Part shown: piece by piece, positions 46,875-58,450 of the stretch | Numbering within the stretch: the first letter of the stretch is position 1 | Layout of the letters: every line of letters starts with the position of its first letter | NCBI GenBank assembly: GCA_013339765.2 | Contig: CM023454.1 | Location: forward strand, 57,927,826-57,991,825 | DNA: 64,000 nt | Source: Haemaphysalis longicornis | Taxonomy: Eukaryota > Arthropoda > Arachnida > Ixodida > Ixodidae | Direction of reading: 5' to 3' | Notes under the pieces: generated by a model | What the model was told of the DNA's origin: nothing | The model's database searches: none | The model's input: only the letters and a program-made list of their open reading frames with translations | Translations under genes and position numbers: made by a program

Positions 46875-49134
46875 TATTGGCTTATGTTTATATGACCTGG
46901 TTAGTTGTTCCGGCTGTTTCACAGCCACCAAGGAGCGGCAGGGCTACGGCCACCGACGTTCGGTCGATATTTTGTGGTTAGACTCCAACTGGGGAATAGC
47001 AACCAGTAGGTGGTTGATCAAACCAGCGAAGTTCAGCCTGGTTATGGGCAATGTAATTCATCTAGTTTATGACAACTATGGTATGATAACGATGGTCCGC
47101 ATTGTGAAGCTACATGAATGATAGCGCATTGGAGGTAATAAACTCACACCACAGTGAGCCCGCATGACATCGCCAGCTCCGAGGCTTTTGCCGCCGCCTG
47201 CCTAATTATCAGCCTCAGCTAACGGAAAATTCACGACAAAACGTAGCTTTAAATAGGTAATCACTACAATTGCTTGTTCCTGCTTCGCTGCCGGATGCAG
47301 AATATATTCGCTTCTTTGGTTTAGCTGGATTAGCTTTCATGCCCAGGTCCCTTTATCTTGTGCGCAGCCCAACTATAACGATGACGGGGTGAGGGTGTAC
47401 ACCAAGATGTGTAAAGTTCCCGCAGATAGGAGCGTCGCTTTGAATGTATTTGTCTAAAAACTATTTACCTGCAAACATGCATGCTGTGAGAAAGAACTAT
47501 TCATACAAATGTTGTCTTACAAGTTTAGCAGATATAGCCAGCACTAACCGCTCCTTGTAAGCTATTTGGCACTTAACACAACATTTATGACCATTCTATA
47601 AAATTTATTCGCAGAAACAAGAATATAACCTTTCCCACAAAGTTTTTCGAAAAACAAATGTTTACTTCCTGAACTATTCTGGTAAGCTCTCGCATGGGTG
47701 ATCGATTTCAGTAGAGATCGGACATTTCAGTGCCTTTCTTATCTGGTTTTTCAGTTTCTTTTCTGAGTTATGTACACAGCAGTTATTAGCACCACAACCT
47801 TCCTATGCCGGAATGTGAGTACTCTGTAACAAAATGTATACAAGTCGCAATGACGCGCTCCTTCTAGCGGCTGCAGTCGTTCCCAACATGGTCGTTACGT
47901 TTGCCAAGGTGTAATAGATATTTCAAAAATTATTTAAACCCAAAGCATAGCAACAGCAGTGTGCTAAAGCAAACCTTGCATTCTGCAGGTAAACCGAAAA
48001 ATAAAATATTTATTGGCCAATATTTAAATGCGGAAGCCCATCATCCCCTACAATGCAAACTGATGTACCCTATGCAATTCCCCTTCCTTAACCATTGAAA
48101 TTTAACCTGGCGTTTATCGAACACCTATTCTTATCGAACACCTATTCAAAACAGCGGCAATCACTCTTTGCAAACTAACCCAGTCGCTACGTTTTCTAAC
48201 TTGAAGCAGTGACATTACCTGCTTGTCACATTTTTTTTGTTACGGTGATGTACACACAAGAAGGCAAAATTTGGTACCCTGCTTTTTTTGTAAAGAATCC
48301 TTACAATGCGAATCTTTTAGCCATATTTACTCCACAATATCAGCTTAACTCACTTTCAAACACCAGAAATAAAGCAATAAACGATGGCTTTCTTTATGAC
48401 AAAGATCTAAAAGGGTAATAATTTCGGTGCGGCTGCTAACTTGAAGTAGAACTGGGTTTAAAAATAGGAATAAAATACAGGGGCGGAAACTTCACGCTGG
48501 GCCAAAAGAGGCGTGTAATAATGCATGAGTATACCGCCCTAAAGTTTCACAGCAAATTAAACATTGTGACAAGTGGTTTTACAATATTGTTCTGCTACTT
48601 AACGGGTACATTGTTTATGCTTTAAAGAAAATTGTGCGGCCGTAGTAGTTTATTTCTGAAATGTCTGCCTTTGGTGAAAGAAACACTGGGGATTTCTTAT
48701 TGCAGGCCTTACGCTTTTCTAGACGAGCTATTATTCAAACGTTTCCACTTGCAAGTTGGTCACTATTGCATTGACTGCGTGGGGGGGCGTAAATGGGAGG
48801 AAAATTAGCATCAATTTAATCTTACCAGTTCTTTCTTTGATTACTTGTTTATTGCAGACCAACAGAAATAGTTCATGTTTATTACCTCTGTGTGATAGCT
48901 TTTGGCTGCGAAATATTATTATATAAAACAATCTGAAAACCTTGCAAAATAAAATTCATAAGATTAGAAAAAAGGTCTCGCACGAAAATAGTTGCAACAT
49001 TATTTCCTTTTACACTACCAAAAGAGCATGTTAGAGAGGAAGTACGTTCTTTTATTGCTATGTGATGCAGTGCATAGGAGCTCCTAAATATGAGAAAGAA
49101 AGAAGTGGAAATGTTCGATTACTGAACTAATTCA
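46875..49134. other. Unassigned region
   Basis: AT-rich with only short frames (to about 69 codons). No RNA gene, terminal repeat or recognisable coding block. Confidence 0.5.
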
Positions 49135-52100
49135 TCACAGCTGCCAAGCTATCGCCGTTAGGAAGTGCCGCCTGGTACGGAAGTGAAAGAGCATTCTGGA
49201 TACGTTGGAGTCTACACTATAACGGTTCAACCATGCTAGGAAGGCTCTTGGGGACACAAACACTCCCTCACCAGAGAAGGATGTGGCCACTTGGGTGTAG
49301 TAGTTGGCCCAACCCCTCTTTAGTAACCAACCCAAATGTCTGCCCGCAGTAACCGGCAGCTGTAAAATACCTGAGCCACGGCGGCGGTCAGGCAAGTGAA
49401 ACAGGGGAGGGTGCTAAGAATCCCTAGATCCGGACCCGCCGCCAATGGAAATTGAACTTGGCAACGTTCAACGCTCAAACCCTCTCTAGCGAGGGTAGCT
49501 TCGATGTACTGCTAGAGAAACTCAAAGACCTTAAGTGCGATATTATTGGGCTAAGTGAGGTAAGAAGAACAAGAAAAGGCTGCATAGAACTGACTAGGAG
49601 GCAAACTCTGTGCTATCGGGCGCCTCAACAAAAGAAAGAGCACGGGATAGGATTTTTATAAAGAGGGAAATAGAGGAAATGTGGAAGAATTTTTCAGTGT
49701 TAACGAATGGTTCGGAATCAGTTGTGATCAAGCTTACCAAACGGTACAGGTAAAGATTGTACAAACGTATGCCCCAACAGCTAGCTACGAGGATGTGGGC
49801 GTAGAGAGTTTCTAGAAGACGTCGAGTCAGCAATAAATAGGGGAACCGCGAAGTTCCCAATTGTAATGGGAGATTTTGATGCAAAAAGGTGCAAAGAGAG
49901 TAGGAGAAAATCAGGTGGAAAATATGTAATAGGACCTCGCAACCCTCGGGGCGAAACACGGGTTGGACTTGCAGGGAGAAACAACCTCATACTACTCAAC
50001 ACGTTGTTCTGGAAACAGAAGAGTAGGAAATGAACATGGAAAAGTCATGACGGGATTACAAAAAATACGATATTGACATCATTCTGTGTGACAACCCCGC
50101 TATTCCGCAAGACGTGGAGGCACTAATCTTGATTCGGTGCAGTGATCGTAGGATGGCTAGGTGCAAAGTAAGGCTAAGTCTCAAAAAAAAGCTCGTAAAA
50201 AGTAAATACCCGAACGTCAGGTCAGTTAAAGACAGGACGCATGAGAATAAAATAACCTTTCCAAACAAGTTCGCACTCGTAGACGGTCAGAACGACGGCA
50301 GTGTGGACACTTAAACCATAACCCAACAAATCGAATCACGGAGTAAGCAACGACTACTGGAGAAGCAGCATGTAGGAGACCAACTGGAAAACTAACTAGG
50401 CAAACAAACCAGGTAACCTGTTTTGCAGCGCGATAAGATGATATTGTCTAGTACGGTGTATCAAACTTAACTAGCGGAGCTGTCAAAATTTATACACAAA
50501 AGTAAAACAAATGGCATCCGTGCGTGCAACATGGCGGCCATAGAGGAAACTTTAAAAAGAGGAGAAAGCTGGAAGTCAACAAGGTGGAAGCTGGCTATTG
50601 GCAGAGACAGAATTTACGCACGTAGAGATGAAAAGGGTTACGTTACGCACAATATAGAAGAGATAAAAAATCGGAAAACGGTTCTACAACAGGTTATACG
50701 CCAGCGACGCTGTAGCGAGAAAACGTCCCGAGCCTACAAGCGTTGTTTGTGATGTTCTAGAGTAGCGAACGAGGAAGTACAAAAGGCACTGAAGAGCATA
50801 AAAAAGGGAAAGCTTCACGTGAGGACGGCATAATCATGGACCTTCTAAGATGGTGCAGATATAATTATTGAAGAGCTTGCTGAACTCTTCGAAGTATGTT
50901 GTAGCACTTTAAACGTACCACATACCTGAAAAAAGGCCAATTCATAATAAGGAAGATAAGAAAGATATTAGGGAACTACAGACCCATCAGACTTCTGTCG
51001 CTTGTATACAAGCTATTTACCAGGATATTACTCTGCCGCATAACCGCCAACCTAGACTTACAACAGCCCAGTGAACAGGCTGGCTTCAGTAAAGAATACT
51101 CTACGGTGAATCACATTCATATCGCCAGCCAAGTAATAGAAAAATACACAGAGTATAATAAACCACTTTACATGATGTTTATAGACTATGCGAAAACATT
51201 AGATTCAGTGCGCACCGCCTCACTGATGGAAGCCTTAGAGGAACAAGGAATAGAGAAGAACTACCTACGACTCCTAGACGACATATATGAGGAATGCACC
51301 GGCGGAATTACTCTTCACAAGCAAAGTAATAAATGTCCGATCCGAAGGGGAGTGCGACAAGGAAATACCGTCTCAAAAAATTCCTCACAGCTTGTCTGGA
51401 GAGTGTATTAAGGAGGCTTGACTGGAAAACTTATACTTGCGATTAAACGGCGAATACCTGAGCGCTTTCAGGCCTGGATATGACATAATCTTGCTCAGTG
51501 AATCTGCAGAACACATAAAACATGATTGTGGGAAAACAAATCAGAGCTTCGCTGGGGTGCTAAAGATAAACATGAGTAAAACTTAAGTGATAATGAATAA
51601 ACATGCTGAACGCGCATTCTTAAACTGGGATACGAAACAGTGGAACAAGTAAAAGAATATGCCTTGGCCAGATTGTCAGTACGGACCCATACAAGGAAAA
51701 AAAAATCAGGCGCAGAACGGGTCTGGAATGAGGTGCGTTCGGCCAACACTCGCAAATAATGAAACGTAAGATGCCTTTGTCCCTGTAAAAAAAGGTATTC
51801 AACCATTGCGTCCTGCCGGGGATGACATACGGAGCGGAAACATGGCGACTTACTAAACAAATAGAAAGCAAGGTTAGGTCCGCAACACTTCCCATGGAGA
51901 GGATAATGTTAGGAGTTACGCTTAGGGACATAAAATGAGCTACCTGGATTAGGGAAAAAACTCATTAACGTCCAGGTTAAGAAAAAGAAATGGACTTTGG
52001 CGGGCGATGTGGTACGACGAACGGACCATAGGTGTACCAAAGGGACATCAGAACTGACACCGCGAGACGGGACTAGAAGAAGAGGAAGGCCATTCCTCGA

Positions 52101-52143
52101 TGGAGAGATAAAATAAGAAAATTCGGAGGAAAGGAATGGACAT
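49135..52143 (+). pseudogene. RTE-type non-LTR retrotransposon, decayed copy
   Basis: The endonuclease starts near 49449 (LATFNAQTLSSEG, IIGLSEVRRT) and soon shifts frame. Later blocks are visible: MGDFDAK near 49870, SDRRMARCKVRLSL near 50142, FSKEYSTVNHIH near 51090, FIDYAKTLDSV near 51180 (first Asp block), RRGVRQGNTVS near 51345, TYGAETWRLTKQ near 51825 and GVTLRDIK near 51910. The FADD box is lost: GYDIILLSES is read instead near 51478. Many stops and shifts. It ends near 52143 without the terminal codons or (GAT)n tail. The part 49135-49440 is taken as its 5' region. Confidence 0.75.
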
Positions 52144-52156
52144 TACCCCCATTGCC

Positions 52157-52224
52157 CCGAGGGGTTGCAGTACGAACCCAAAGGGGTTCATACTGCACCA
52201 GAGGGGTTGCAGTATGAACCCAAA
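52157..52224. repeat. Direct repeat with an inverted copy between its units
   Basis: GAGGGGTTGCAGTAYGAACC plus CAAA occurs at about 52159-52182 and 52201-52224. Between them GGGGTTCATACTGCACC is the reverse complement of the same word. It sits directly at the broken 3' end of the decayed RTE copy. Confidence 0.8.
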
Positions 52225-52615
52225 CAACTCTTCATTTTTACAGCCCACTTACGCTTTAGACAAGCTTTTCCACTTTTTAATAGTTCGTACAAAAAACGAT
52301 TCAGCGAGTGCGTCCATCCTGGTACGCAATTCTATTATGTTAAAGACATTGACAGATTTATGTCAACGGTAATGAGGTTCTTTTAGGTATATTTTGATTA
52401 ATGTCTGTTTTATTATGAAATATCGTGGAAAAACACTTTATTCACTATTTTCGTCATCGCGAGGAAAGGAGCTAACTTCTAACTTCGTTTTTAAACTGAG
52501 TGCAACTATCTACCTTCTTCTGCAGTCACAAGATGAGCATAGCCTCCCGGTTTTGCATTCTCTCTATTTCGTGAGCCAGTGTCATTTGGGAAGGACCCCT
52601 TACGCCGCTGGCATA
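52225..52615. other. Unassigned spacer
   Basis: Nothing recognisable; AT-rich, ending at the ATAT duplication of gypsy B. Confidence 0.5.
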
Positions 52616-52619
52616 ATAT

Positions 52620-52980
52620 TGTCACGAAGCCAAGGACGACACAGTTGTTATGAAGGAGAAACAAGTTTATTGGAGCGAACTTGTGCTCCCCTAACAATTC
52701 AAAAGAATACAGAGGCGGCGAGGCAGCGGTCAACAAAGTTACTTGCGTCGGCGAGCGTCGCAGAATCGAATACCCCGGCGTCTGCTCTGCCGGCTTTTTA
52801 TCTTTCGGCGCGCGTGGTTCTCGAACCGTCGATTCGCATCGAGACATTGTAGATCCAAGAAGATTATTCCGGGATGTTCACGTTACATCGGAATGCTCTC
52901 CCTATCAGAACAGATAGCACATGCCGCACAGAAAGAAAAGAAACCAAAACGCAAATAAACCCAATGAATGGTTCGCGCCA
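52620..52980 (-). repeat. Gypsy B 3' LTR (left)
   Basis: 361 bp, TGTCACGAAG to GTTCGCGCCA. On the minus strand it has an ATAAAAAG TATA-like element (plus-strand CTTTTTAT near 52793) and an AATAAA signal (plus-strand TTTATT near 52666). It lacks a 60-bp block present in the right LTR and in gypsy A, so it carries a deletion near 52942. Confidence 0.93.
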
Positions 52981-52994
52981 TTACCTCCCCTCTA
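52981..52994 (-). promoter_or_regulatory. Gypsy B polypurine tract
   Basis: Minus strand TTAGAGGGGAGGTAA next to the 3' LTR, the expected place for plus-strand priming. Confidence 0.75.
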
Positions 52995-53055
52995 AGACTG
53001 CATCGACCCGATGGTAACATAAGCGATAGTCCGAGCAAATAAACATAAAAGCTTG

Positions 53056-54150
53056 TCATCGTCTGTAGAAAGGTTTTAAGCGAACCACGTGGACGACTTC
53101 GGGCCGCGTGTGTCGTCGTGATGTACCGGAGTCACCATCGGGGATCACTTCGTAGGTAAGTTGGTCAACATGTCGTAGAATCTTGTAGGGTCCGAAATAT
53201 CGTCGCAGAAGTTTCTCACTCAGTCCGCATCGTCGGATGGGAGTCCAAACCCACACACGATCCCCTGGGTGGTACTCGGGGGCTCGGTGTCGGAGGTTAT
53301 AGCGGCCGGCATCCACCAGCTGCTGGTCCTTTATACGAACTCGAGCGAGCTGGCGGGCCTCCTCCGCACGCTGAAGGCATCCTTGGACGTCGGCGTTCAG
53401 GTCGTCGTCTTCTACGTGAGGCAGCATGGCGTCAAGCATTGTAGTCGGCAGTCTTCCGTAGACGAGCTCGAACGGTGTCATCTGCGTGGTTTCTTGGATA
53501 GCCGTGTTGTACGCAAACGTGACATACGGGAGCGCTTCGTCCCAAGTATTTTGTTCAACGTCTACGTAAATGGACAGCATATCCGCGATCGTCTTGTTCA
53601 AACGTTCCGTTAGTCTGTTCGTTTGGGGGTGGTACGCCGTCGTTCTTCGGTGATCCGTGTTGCTGTAGCGTAAGATTCCTTGCATGAGCTCAGCAGTAAA
53701 GGCCGTTCCGCGGTCCGTGATGAGGACTTCAGGGGCGCCATGTCGCAGCACAACTTGTCTTATGAAAAACTTTGCGACTTCTTGTGCAGTCCCCCTCAGA
53801 AAAGCGGTGGTCTCCGCGTAGCGCGTCATGTAGTCTGTTGCTACGACAATCCACTTGTTCTCGGATCGTGACATAGGGAACGGGCCCAGAAGGTCCATTC
53901 CAACCTGTTGGAAGGGCCTTGATGGGACGGCGATCGGCTGCAGAAGTTCGGCGGGTCTCGTCGGTGGCGTTTTTCGTCGCTGGCAGTCACGGCAGGTCCG
54001 GACATAGTAGGTGACGTCGGATGTAAGGCGGGGCCAGTAGTACTTCGCTTTGATTTTTCCAATTGTGCGGGCTGTGCCGAGATGTCCGGAAGACGGGTCG
54101 TCGTGGCACGCTTCGAAAAGTTCTTCACGAAGGTCTGCGGGGGATGACAA
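53056..54150 (-). CDS. Gypsy B integrase, 364-codon open frame
   Basis: Zinc-binding module with H16, H23, C53 and C56 (CHDDPSSGHLG, CRDCQRRK). The catalytic core has D86 (GMDLLGPFP), D146 (ITDRGTAF) and E182 (NRLTERLNKT), giving the D,D-35-E spacing. The C-terminal region has PGDRVWVWTP and the GPY/F-type FGPYKIL block, and ends VRLKPFYRR. Integrase inserts element cDNA into chromosomal DNA. The first Met is inside the zinc module's upstream helix; the true N-terminus is upstream in pol, where a frameshift near 54150 breaks continuity. All catalytic residues are present, but the copy has no functional upstream pol. Confidence 0.92.
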   Translation of the reverse strand: MSSPADLREELFEACHDDPSSGHLGTARTIGKIKAKYYWPRLTSDVTYYVRTCRDCQRRKTPPTRPAELLQPIAVPSRPFQQVGMDLLGPFPMSRSENKWIVVATDYMTRYAETTAFLRGTAQEVAKFFIRQVVLRHGAPEVLITDRGTAFTAELMQGILRYSNTDHRRTTAYHPQTNRLTERLNKTIADMLSIYVDVEQNTWDEALPYVTFAYNTAIQETTQMTPFELVYGRLPTTMLDAMLPHVEDDDLNADVQGCLQRAEEARQLARVRIKDQQLVDAGRYNLRHRAPEYHPGDRVWVWTPIRRCGLSEKLLRRYFGPYKILRHVDQLTYEVIPDGDSGTSRRHTRPEVVHVVRLKPFYRR

Positions 54151-56184
54151 GAAGGTTATTCATTCTTGTTCCGGGGCTGAAATTGTTCTTCACGAGGACG
54201 GAGTTTCTCAGGCCGAATGCTGGTAAGCTGCGTTTGAATGTTCTACGTACGGTGACGTTGCATCCTTCGAGGTAGTCCATTATAACGCTTAAGTCAGGGT
54301 CAGCACGCTGCTGGTCGGCTAGGTCGCTCTCCGTCACGATTCCGAAGAACGCGCTCTCTTCATCAGAGTCTTGTGCTGGTGGGTCGACGGGGGCGCGGGA
54401 CAGGCAGTCGGCGTCGGAGTGTTTCCTGCCGGATTTATAAACGACTGTAACGTCGAACTCCTGCAGGCGCAAGCTCCACCGCCCAAGACAGCCAGAGGGG
54501 TCCTTCAAATTGGCGAGCCAACACAGCCGTGGTGGTCTGTCACAACCTTGAATGGTCTTCCATACACGTATGGACGAAATTTTGAAATTACCCATATAAT
54601 TGCCAGGCACTCTTTCTCAGAGGCAGAGTAGTTTTTCTCCTCCTTCGACAGACCACGGCTGGCATACGCGATTACCTTTTCGCACCCGCATTGTTTTTGG
54701 ACGAGGACTGCACCCAAGCCTATATCACTGGCGTCCGTGTGTATTTCCGTTTCAGCTTTATCGTCGAAATGAGCGAGCACGGGCGGGCTTTCCAGGCGTT
54801 ATTTCAGCTCGCCGAATGCTTTTTATTTGTCGTTGTCCCAGCTGAAAAGGGTGCTATCTTTCGTCAAGCGCGTGAGCGGCTCTGCAATGCGTGCGATGTG
54901 TGCGACGAAGCGCCGGTACTATGCGCACAGTCCGAGAAATCTTCGCACGCCCTTCTTGTCTTTAGGCCTGAGGAAGTTCGCAACGGCTGAAGTTTTTGCT
55001 GGGTCAGGTAGGACTCCCGCGACGTTGACGACGTGGCCCAAGATCTTGAGTTCCTCGTACGCGAAACGGCACTTTTCAGGCTTCAGTGTTAGCCCCGTGT
55101 ACGAATGGCCTCGAGTAGAGACTCCAACCTTGCGAGGTGTTCTTCGAAAGTGAGGGCGAATACGACAACTTCGTCGAGGTATACGAGGCAGGTGTGCCAC
55201 TTCAGGCCAGCTAGCACCGTGTCCATGACTCGTTGAAACGTTGCTGGCACCGTGCACAGCCCGAAAGGCATCACTTTGAACTCGTATAGGCCATCCGGGG
55301 TTATAAATGCAGTCTTCTCTCGGTCTCTCTCGTCCACTTCAATTTGCCAGTAGCCGGTCTTCAGATCCATCGATGAGAAGTACTTCGCATGGCAGAGGTG
55401 GTCGAGGGCGTCGTCGATTCGTGGCAGGGGGTACACGTCCTTTTTGGTGATTTTGTCCAGTCGCCAATAGTCAACCCAAAACCTTATTGTGCCAGTCTTT
55501 TTTCTTCACGAGTACGAGCGTGGCAGCCGAGGGGCTTTTCGACGGCTGCATAATGTCGTCACTGAGCATGTCGTCGACCTGAGTCCGGATGGCTTCCCGC
55601 TCGTGTGAAGAGACGCGGTACGGTGACTGTCGGGTAGGTCGGGCTCCACCTTCGGTTATGATTCGGTGCTTCGCTAGGGGTGTGTGACGTAATTTTGAGT
55701 TTGCCGAAAAAGACTCGCTGTAGCGACGGAGCAAATCCTGTAATCTGTCCCGATTTTCTTGCGGCAGCGACGGGTTCACGTCGAATGATTGCGGCGGCTT
55801 GGAAGCATCTGTGCGTTCGCATTCAAAGTTAGCGACCGCGATCACTTGACTTGCTTTTTGCGTTTCTTCGAGGAACTCAATTGCAGCGCCCTTGTTTAGA
55901 TGCTGGTTTTCCTCGGTAAAATTGGTGACCAAAACATGGAATTTGCATTGCTTAAAGCGCGCAATGCCTCTTGCGACGGAGACACCGTGGTTGAAAAGCA
56001 ACGTTTGGTCACCCTCTACGATAGCGTCGACGTCAGGCACATCATCTTCGCAGTACACTGTGATCATCACGCTTGCGCGGGGTGGCAGTGTGACATGATC
56101 ATCGGCGATGCCTAAAGCAGCGCGGTGCAGTAATATTTGCAGTAATAAAAGCTGCAGTAATATTTGCAAACACTTGTGTATCAA
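54125..56184 (-). pseudogene. Gypsy B RT and RNase H (broken, YLDE)
   Basis: Linker and RT start in 55471-56184. RT core in 55089-55436: SSMDLKTGYWQIEVD, MPFGLCTVPATFQ, and the catalytic box reads YLDE instead of YLDD, so the second Asp is Glu. RT thumb in 54919-55257. RNase H in 54505-54780 (TDASDIGLGAVL, ASRGLSKEEKNYSASEKE) and 54125-54610. Frameshifts at about 55490, 55130, 54900 and 54530 separate these. The Glu in YxDD plus shifts make RT inactive. Confidence 0.9.
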
Positions 56185-56283
56185 CTAGGGACGGGTTATC
56201 TGCCCCCTTCAGAATGCTTTTTTGATACTTTTCAAGCATAGAATCTTCCTTCTGGTTATACAGCTGCAAGAAGAATACAAAAC
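56130..56283. other. Unidentified insert next to the SINE in gypsy B
   Basis: About 150 bp present in gypsy B but absent at the matching site of gypsy A (about 11722). It starts with TGCAGTAATATTTGC repeated twice with a related copy. No source was recognised. Together with the SINE it separates protease from RT. Confidence 0.6.
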
Positions 56284-56525
56284 ATTGATTGATTGATTGT
56301 GGGGTTTAACGCGCTCACGCAACGCAGGCGATGAGGCGAGCCGTAGTGGAGGGCTCCGGATTAATTTTGACCTCCTGGGGATCTTTATCATGCGCCGAAA
56401 TCTCGTACACACGGGCGTTTTTGCTTTTCGCCTTCATCAGAAAAGCGGCTGCCGCGGCCGGGAATCGAACCCGCGACCTCGTGCTCAGCAGCGCAACGCC
56501 TTAGCCACTGAGCCACCGCGGCGGG
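56284..56525 (-). repeat. Ruka-type tRNA-derived SINE inside gypsy B pol
   Basis: On the minus strand: CCGCGGTGGCTCAGTGGCTA (A box), CGCGGGTTCGATTCCCGGCC (B box), the GATCCCCAGGAGGTCAAAAT block, GGAGCCCTCCACTACGGC and a (CAAT)n tail, seen on the plus strand as TTGATTGATTGATTG at 56284. Same family as 33326 and 38690. No clean target duplication was identified. Confidence 0.85.
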
Positions 56526-56539
56526 TTATCCCGCGTCAT

Positions 56540-56990
56540 GGAGTGATCGGAGGAAAAGGTATGAACTTGGTCTGCAGATCAATTATTGCGCCGTTGTCCG
56601 TCAAAAAGTCCTTTCAGAGTATTACATTGCGGGAGCAGTTGGGTAAACTTACGAACACTGCAGGGTACGTGATGCCGTCTATGGTGACGCGGGATGTGCA
56701 CGTTCCACTTGGCGTTACGAGATGGCCTCCTGCTGTGCGTATATGCGGACCGCCCCATCTTGTCGTAACTTTCTTCAGCTTAGACGCGAATGACCCGCTC
56801 ATCACCGAGTATTCGGCTCCCGTGTCGATGAGGGCGACTACGTCAAAGCCGTCGATGGACAACTGGACGTCGGACGCTGCCTTCCTCGAGTTCCGGGTGC
56901 GTCGGGGCGTGGCATCTCAGCTTGTGCGTGTTGACGGTCGGGTACTGTGCGTCGTCGTTTTCTACGTCTTCTGAGCGGACGTCTCGGTCA
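56540..56990 (-). pseudogene. Gypsy B protease, cut off from RT
   Basis: Aspartic protease with the active-site motif LIDTGAEYSVMS (about 56815-56850), followed by TAGGHLVTPSGTC and the YPAVFV..NCS block. It aligns with gypsy A 11709-12011. The frame is open at the core but the SINE-bearing insert removes its link to RT. It lies in a frame that is -1 relative to gag. Confidence 0.85.
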
Positions 56991-57218
56991 GGTCGTGTAA
57001 GCGTCGCGGCGTATAGCTGTCGTCGTGTTCGGGAGTCTTGTCAGGGTTAGGTCGGGTCGTCGGGATGAGGGCATGGGTGAATCACTGTCTTCGGCGCGTC
57101 CTTGCGTCGTTGGAGGGTTTCCAGTTTTTCGCCGTAGAGCAACTTCACCTCCAGAAGTTGCTGCTTTTAGTTTCCCCAGCGTGGGCTGGGGGACCTTCCA
57201 CGTGAGAACCCAGCGGTG

Positions 57219-58340
57219 TTATGACGGTTTGGCGACTGGTACCGGTAGGGCGACGGCGAACGGTTGAAGCGGGCAGGTCCTCGGGTTCGTGTTGGACAGG
57301 TATTCGTCGATCTGAGTAGGGCGCTGGCCGGGTCGGGGGCGTGGTGCGTCGACGGAGAATCCCCGCAGACCAAGCCTCTTGTAAGGGCAGCGACGGTAGA
57401 TGTGGTCGGCCTCTCCGCAGTGGTAGCACAGCGGGAGATTATCGGGCGTTCGCCACACGTCGGTCTTCCTTGGCGTCTGGTATTGGTCTACAGGGCGTCG
57501 GGTGGGCGGCATTGGACGGTGGTATGGCTGGGCCTCTTGACGACGGGTTGGAGCAGGGCGGGGTTGACGAAGAGCTGCGGATTAGGTCATCGCTTGGGGC
57601 TGACGGGGGGCTTCTGAAGGCATAGAAGTTCCCAGCGCCTGTTGAACCTCTTCACGGATGACGTCCGTCAGAGAAGCCACTTGAGGTGGCGGCGTTGTTG
57701 GAAAAAGCTTCTGAAGCTCCTCCTTGACCACTGCTCGAATGGTCTCGCGCAATTTATCGGAGCTTCCAGTTGCGGCACCGATGGTATCCGAGAACAGCGC
57801 GTTCAGAGGGCGGTCGTATTGCCTCGTTCGAATTTCTAGCGTCTTCTCCATCGCGGCCGCCTCAGACGCGAGTGCAGCCACCATCTTCGGCGGGTTACGG
57901 AATAGACAAGCGAAAAGCTCGTGCTTCACTCCTCGCATTAGAAACCTGAGCTTCTTTTCTTCGGTCATTTCGGGGTCCGCACTGCGAAAAAGTCGCTTCA
58001 TCTCCTCAACGAAGATGACGACACCATCGTTGGGGTGCTGCGTTCGAGTTTCAACGGTAGTGAAGGTCTTAAGGAACTCCCTTTTGAATTGAGTCCAGTC
58101 GGTCAAAGAACTCTCGTGGTTCTCGAACCAAGTTCGAGCAGCATCTTCTAAGTAAAAGACATGCCGGAAAGTTTCTTCGTCGTCCCACCTGTTGAAGATG
58201 CGGACGCGCTCCAGCTTCTCCAGCCATTCTTCGGGGTCTTCAGCGGGGGCTCACGGGAACGATGGCGGTTCCCAGGGCTGCTGCAGGACGATTGGCGACG
58301 TTGTTTCTTCCTTTTCTTGGGCCCTTCTGGCATCAAACCG
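57219..58340 (-). pseudogene. Gypsy B gag (nonsense and frameshifts)
   Basis: The gag core in 57582-58106 contains DWTQFKREFLKTF, EEMKRLFRSADPEMTEEKK, LFRNPPK and QKLFPTTPPPQ. An in-frame TAA at 57582 ends it where gypsy A has TAC. The same frame continues in 57219-57512 with a single CCHC knuckle (CYHCGEADHIYRRC), which binds RNA. The N-terminal part (WLEKLERVRIFNRWDD near 58205, FYLEDAARTWFENHE near 58145) is in another frame. So one nonsense change and at least one indel inactivate it. Confidence 0.88.
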
Positions 58341-58432
58341 AACTCGGGTAGCAATCCTTGCAGTAGGCGGCTTTCTCTGGTTGGGCTGGCTTGGCGGCTC
58401 CCAGATGTCGTAGAGAGCAAAAAGGGTGAGTA

Positions 58433-58448
58433 CCCAGCACCTCCACCA
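58433..58448 (-). promoter_or_regulatory. Gypsy B primer-binding site
   Basis: Minus strand TGGTGGAGGTGCTGGG, two bases inside the 5' LTR. It should pair with a tRNA ending CCCAGCACCTCCACCA; the tRNA was not identified. Confidence 0.7.
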
Positions 58449-58450
58449 GA

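Noticed and set aside
46491..46931. 146-codon minus-strand frame with His run
   Set aside because: Antisense shadow of the RTE-type RT; the His run is the (GAT)n tail.
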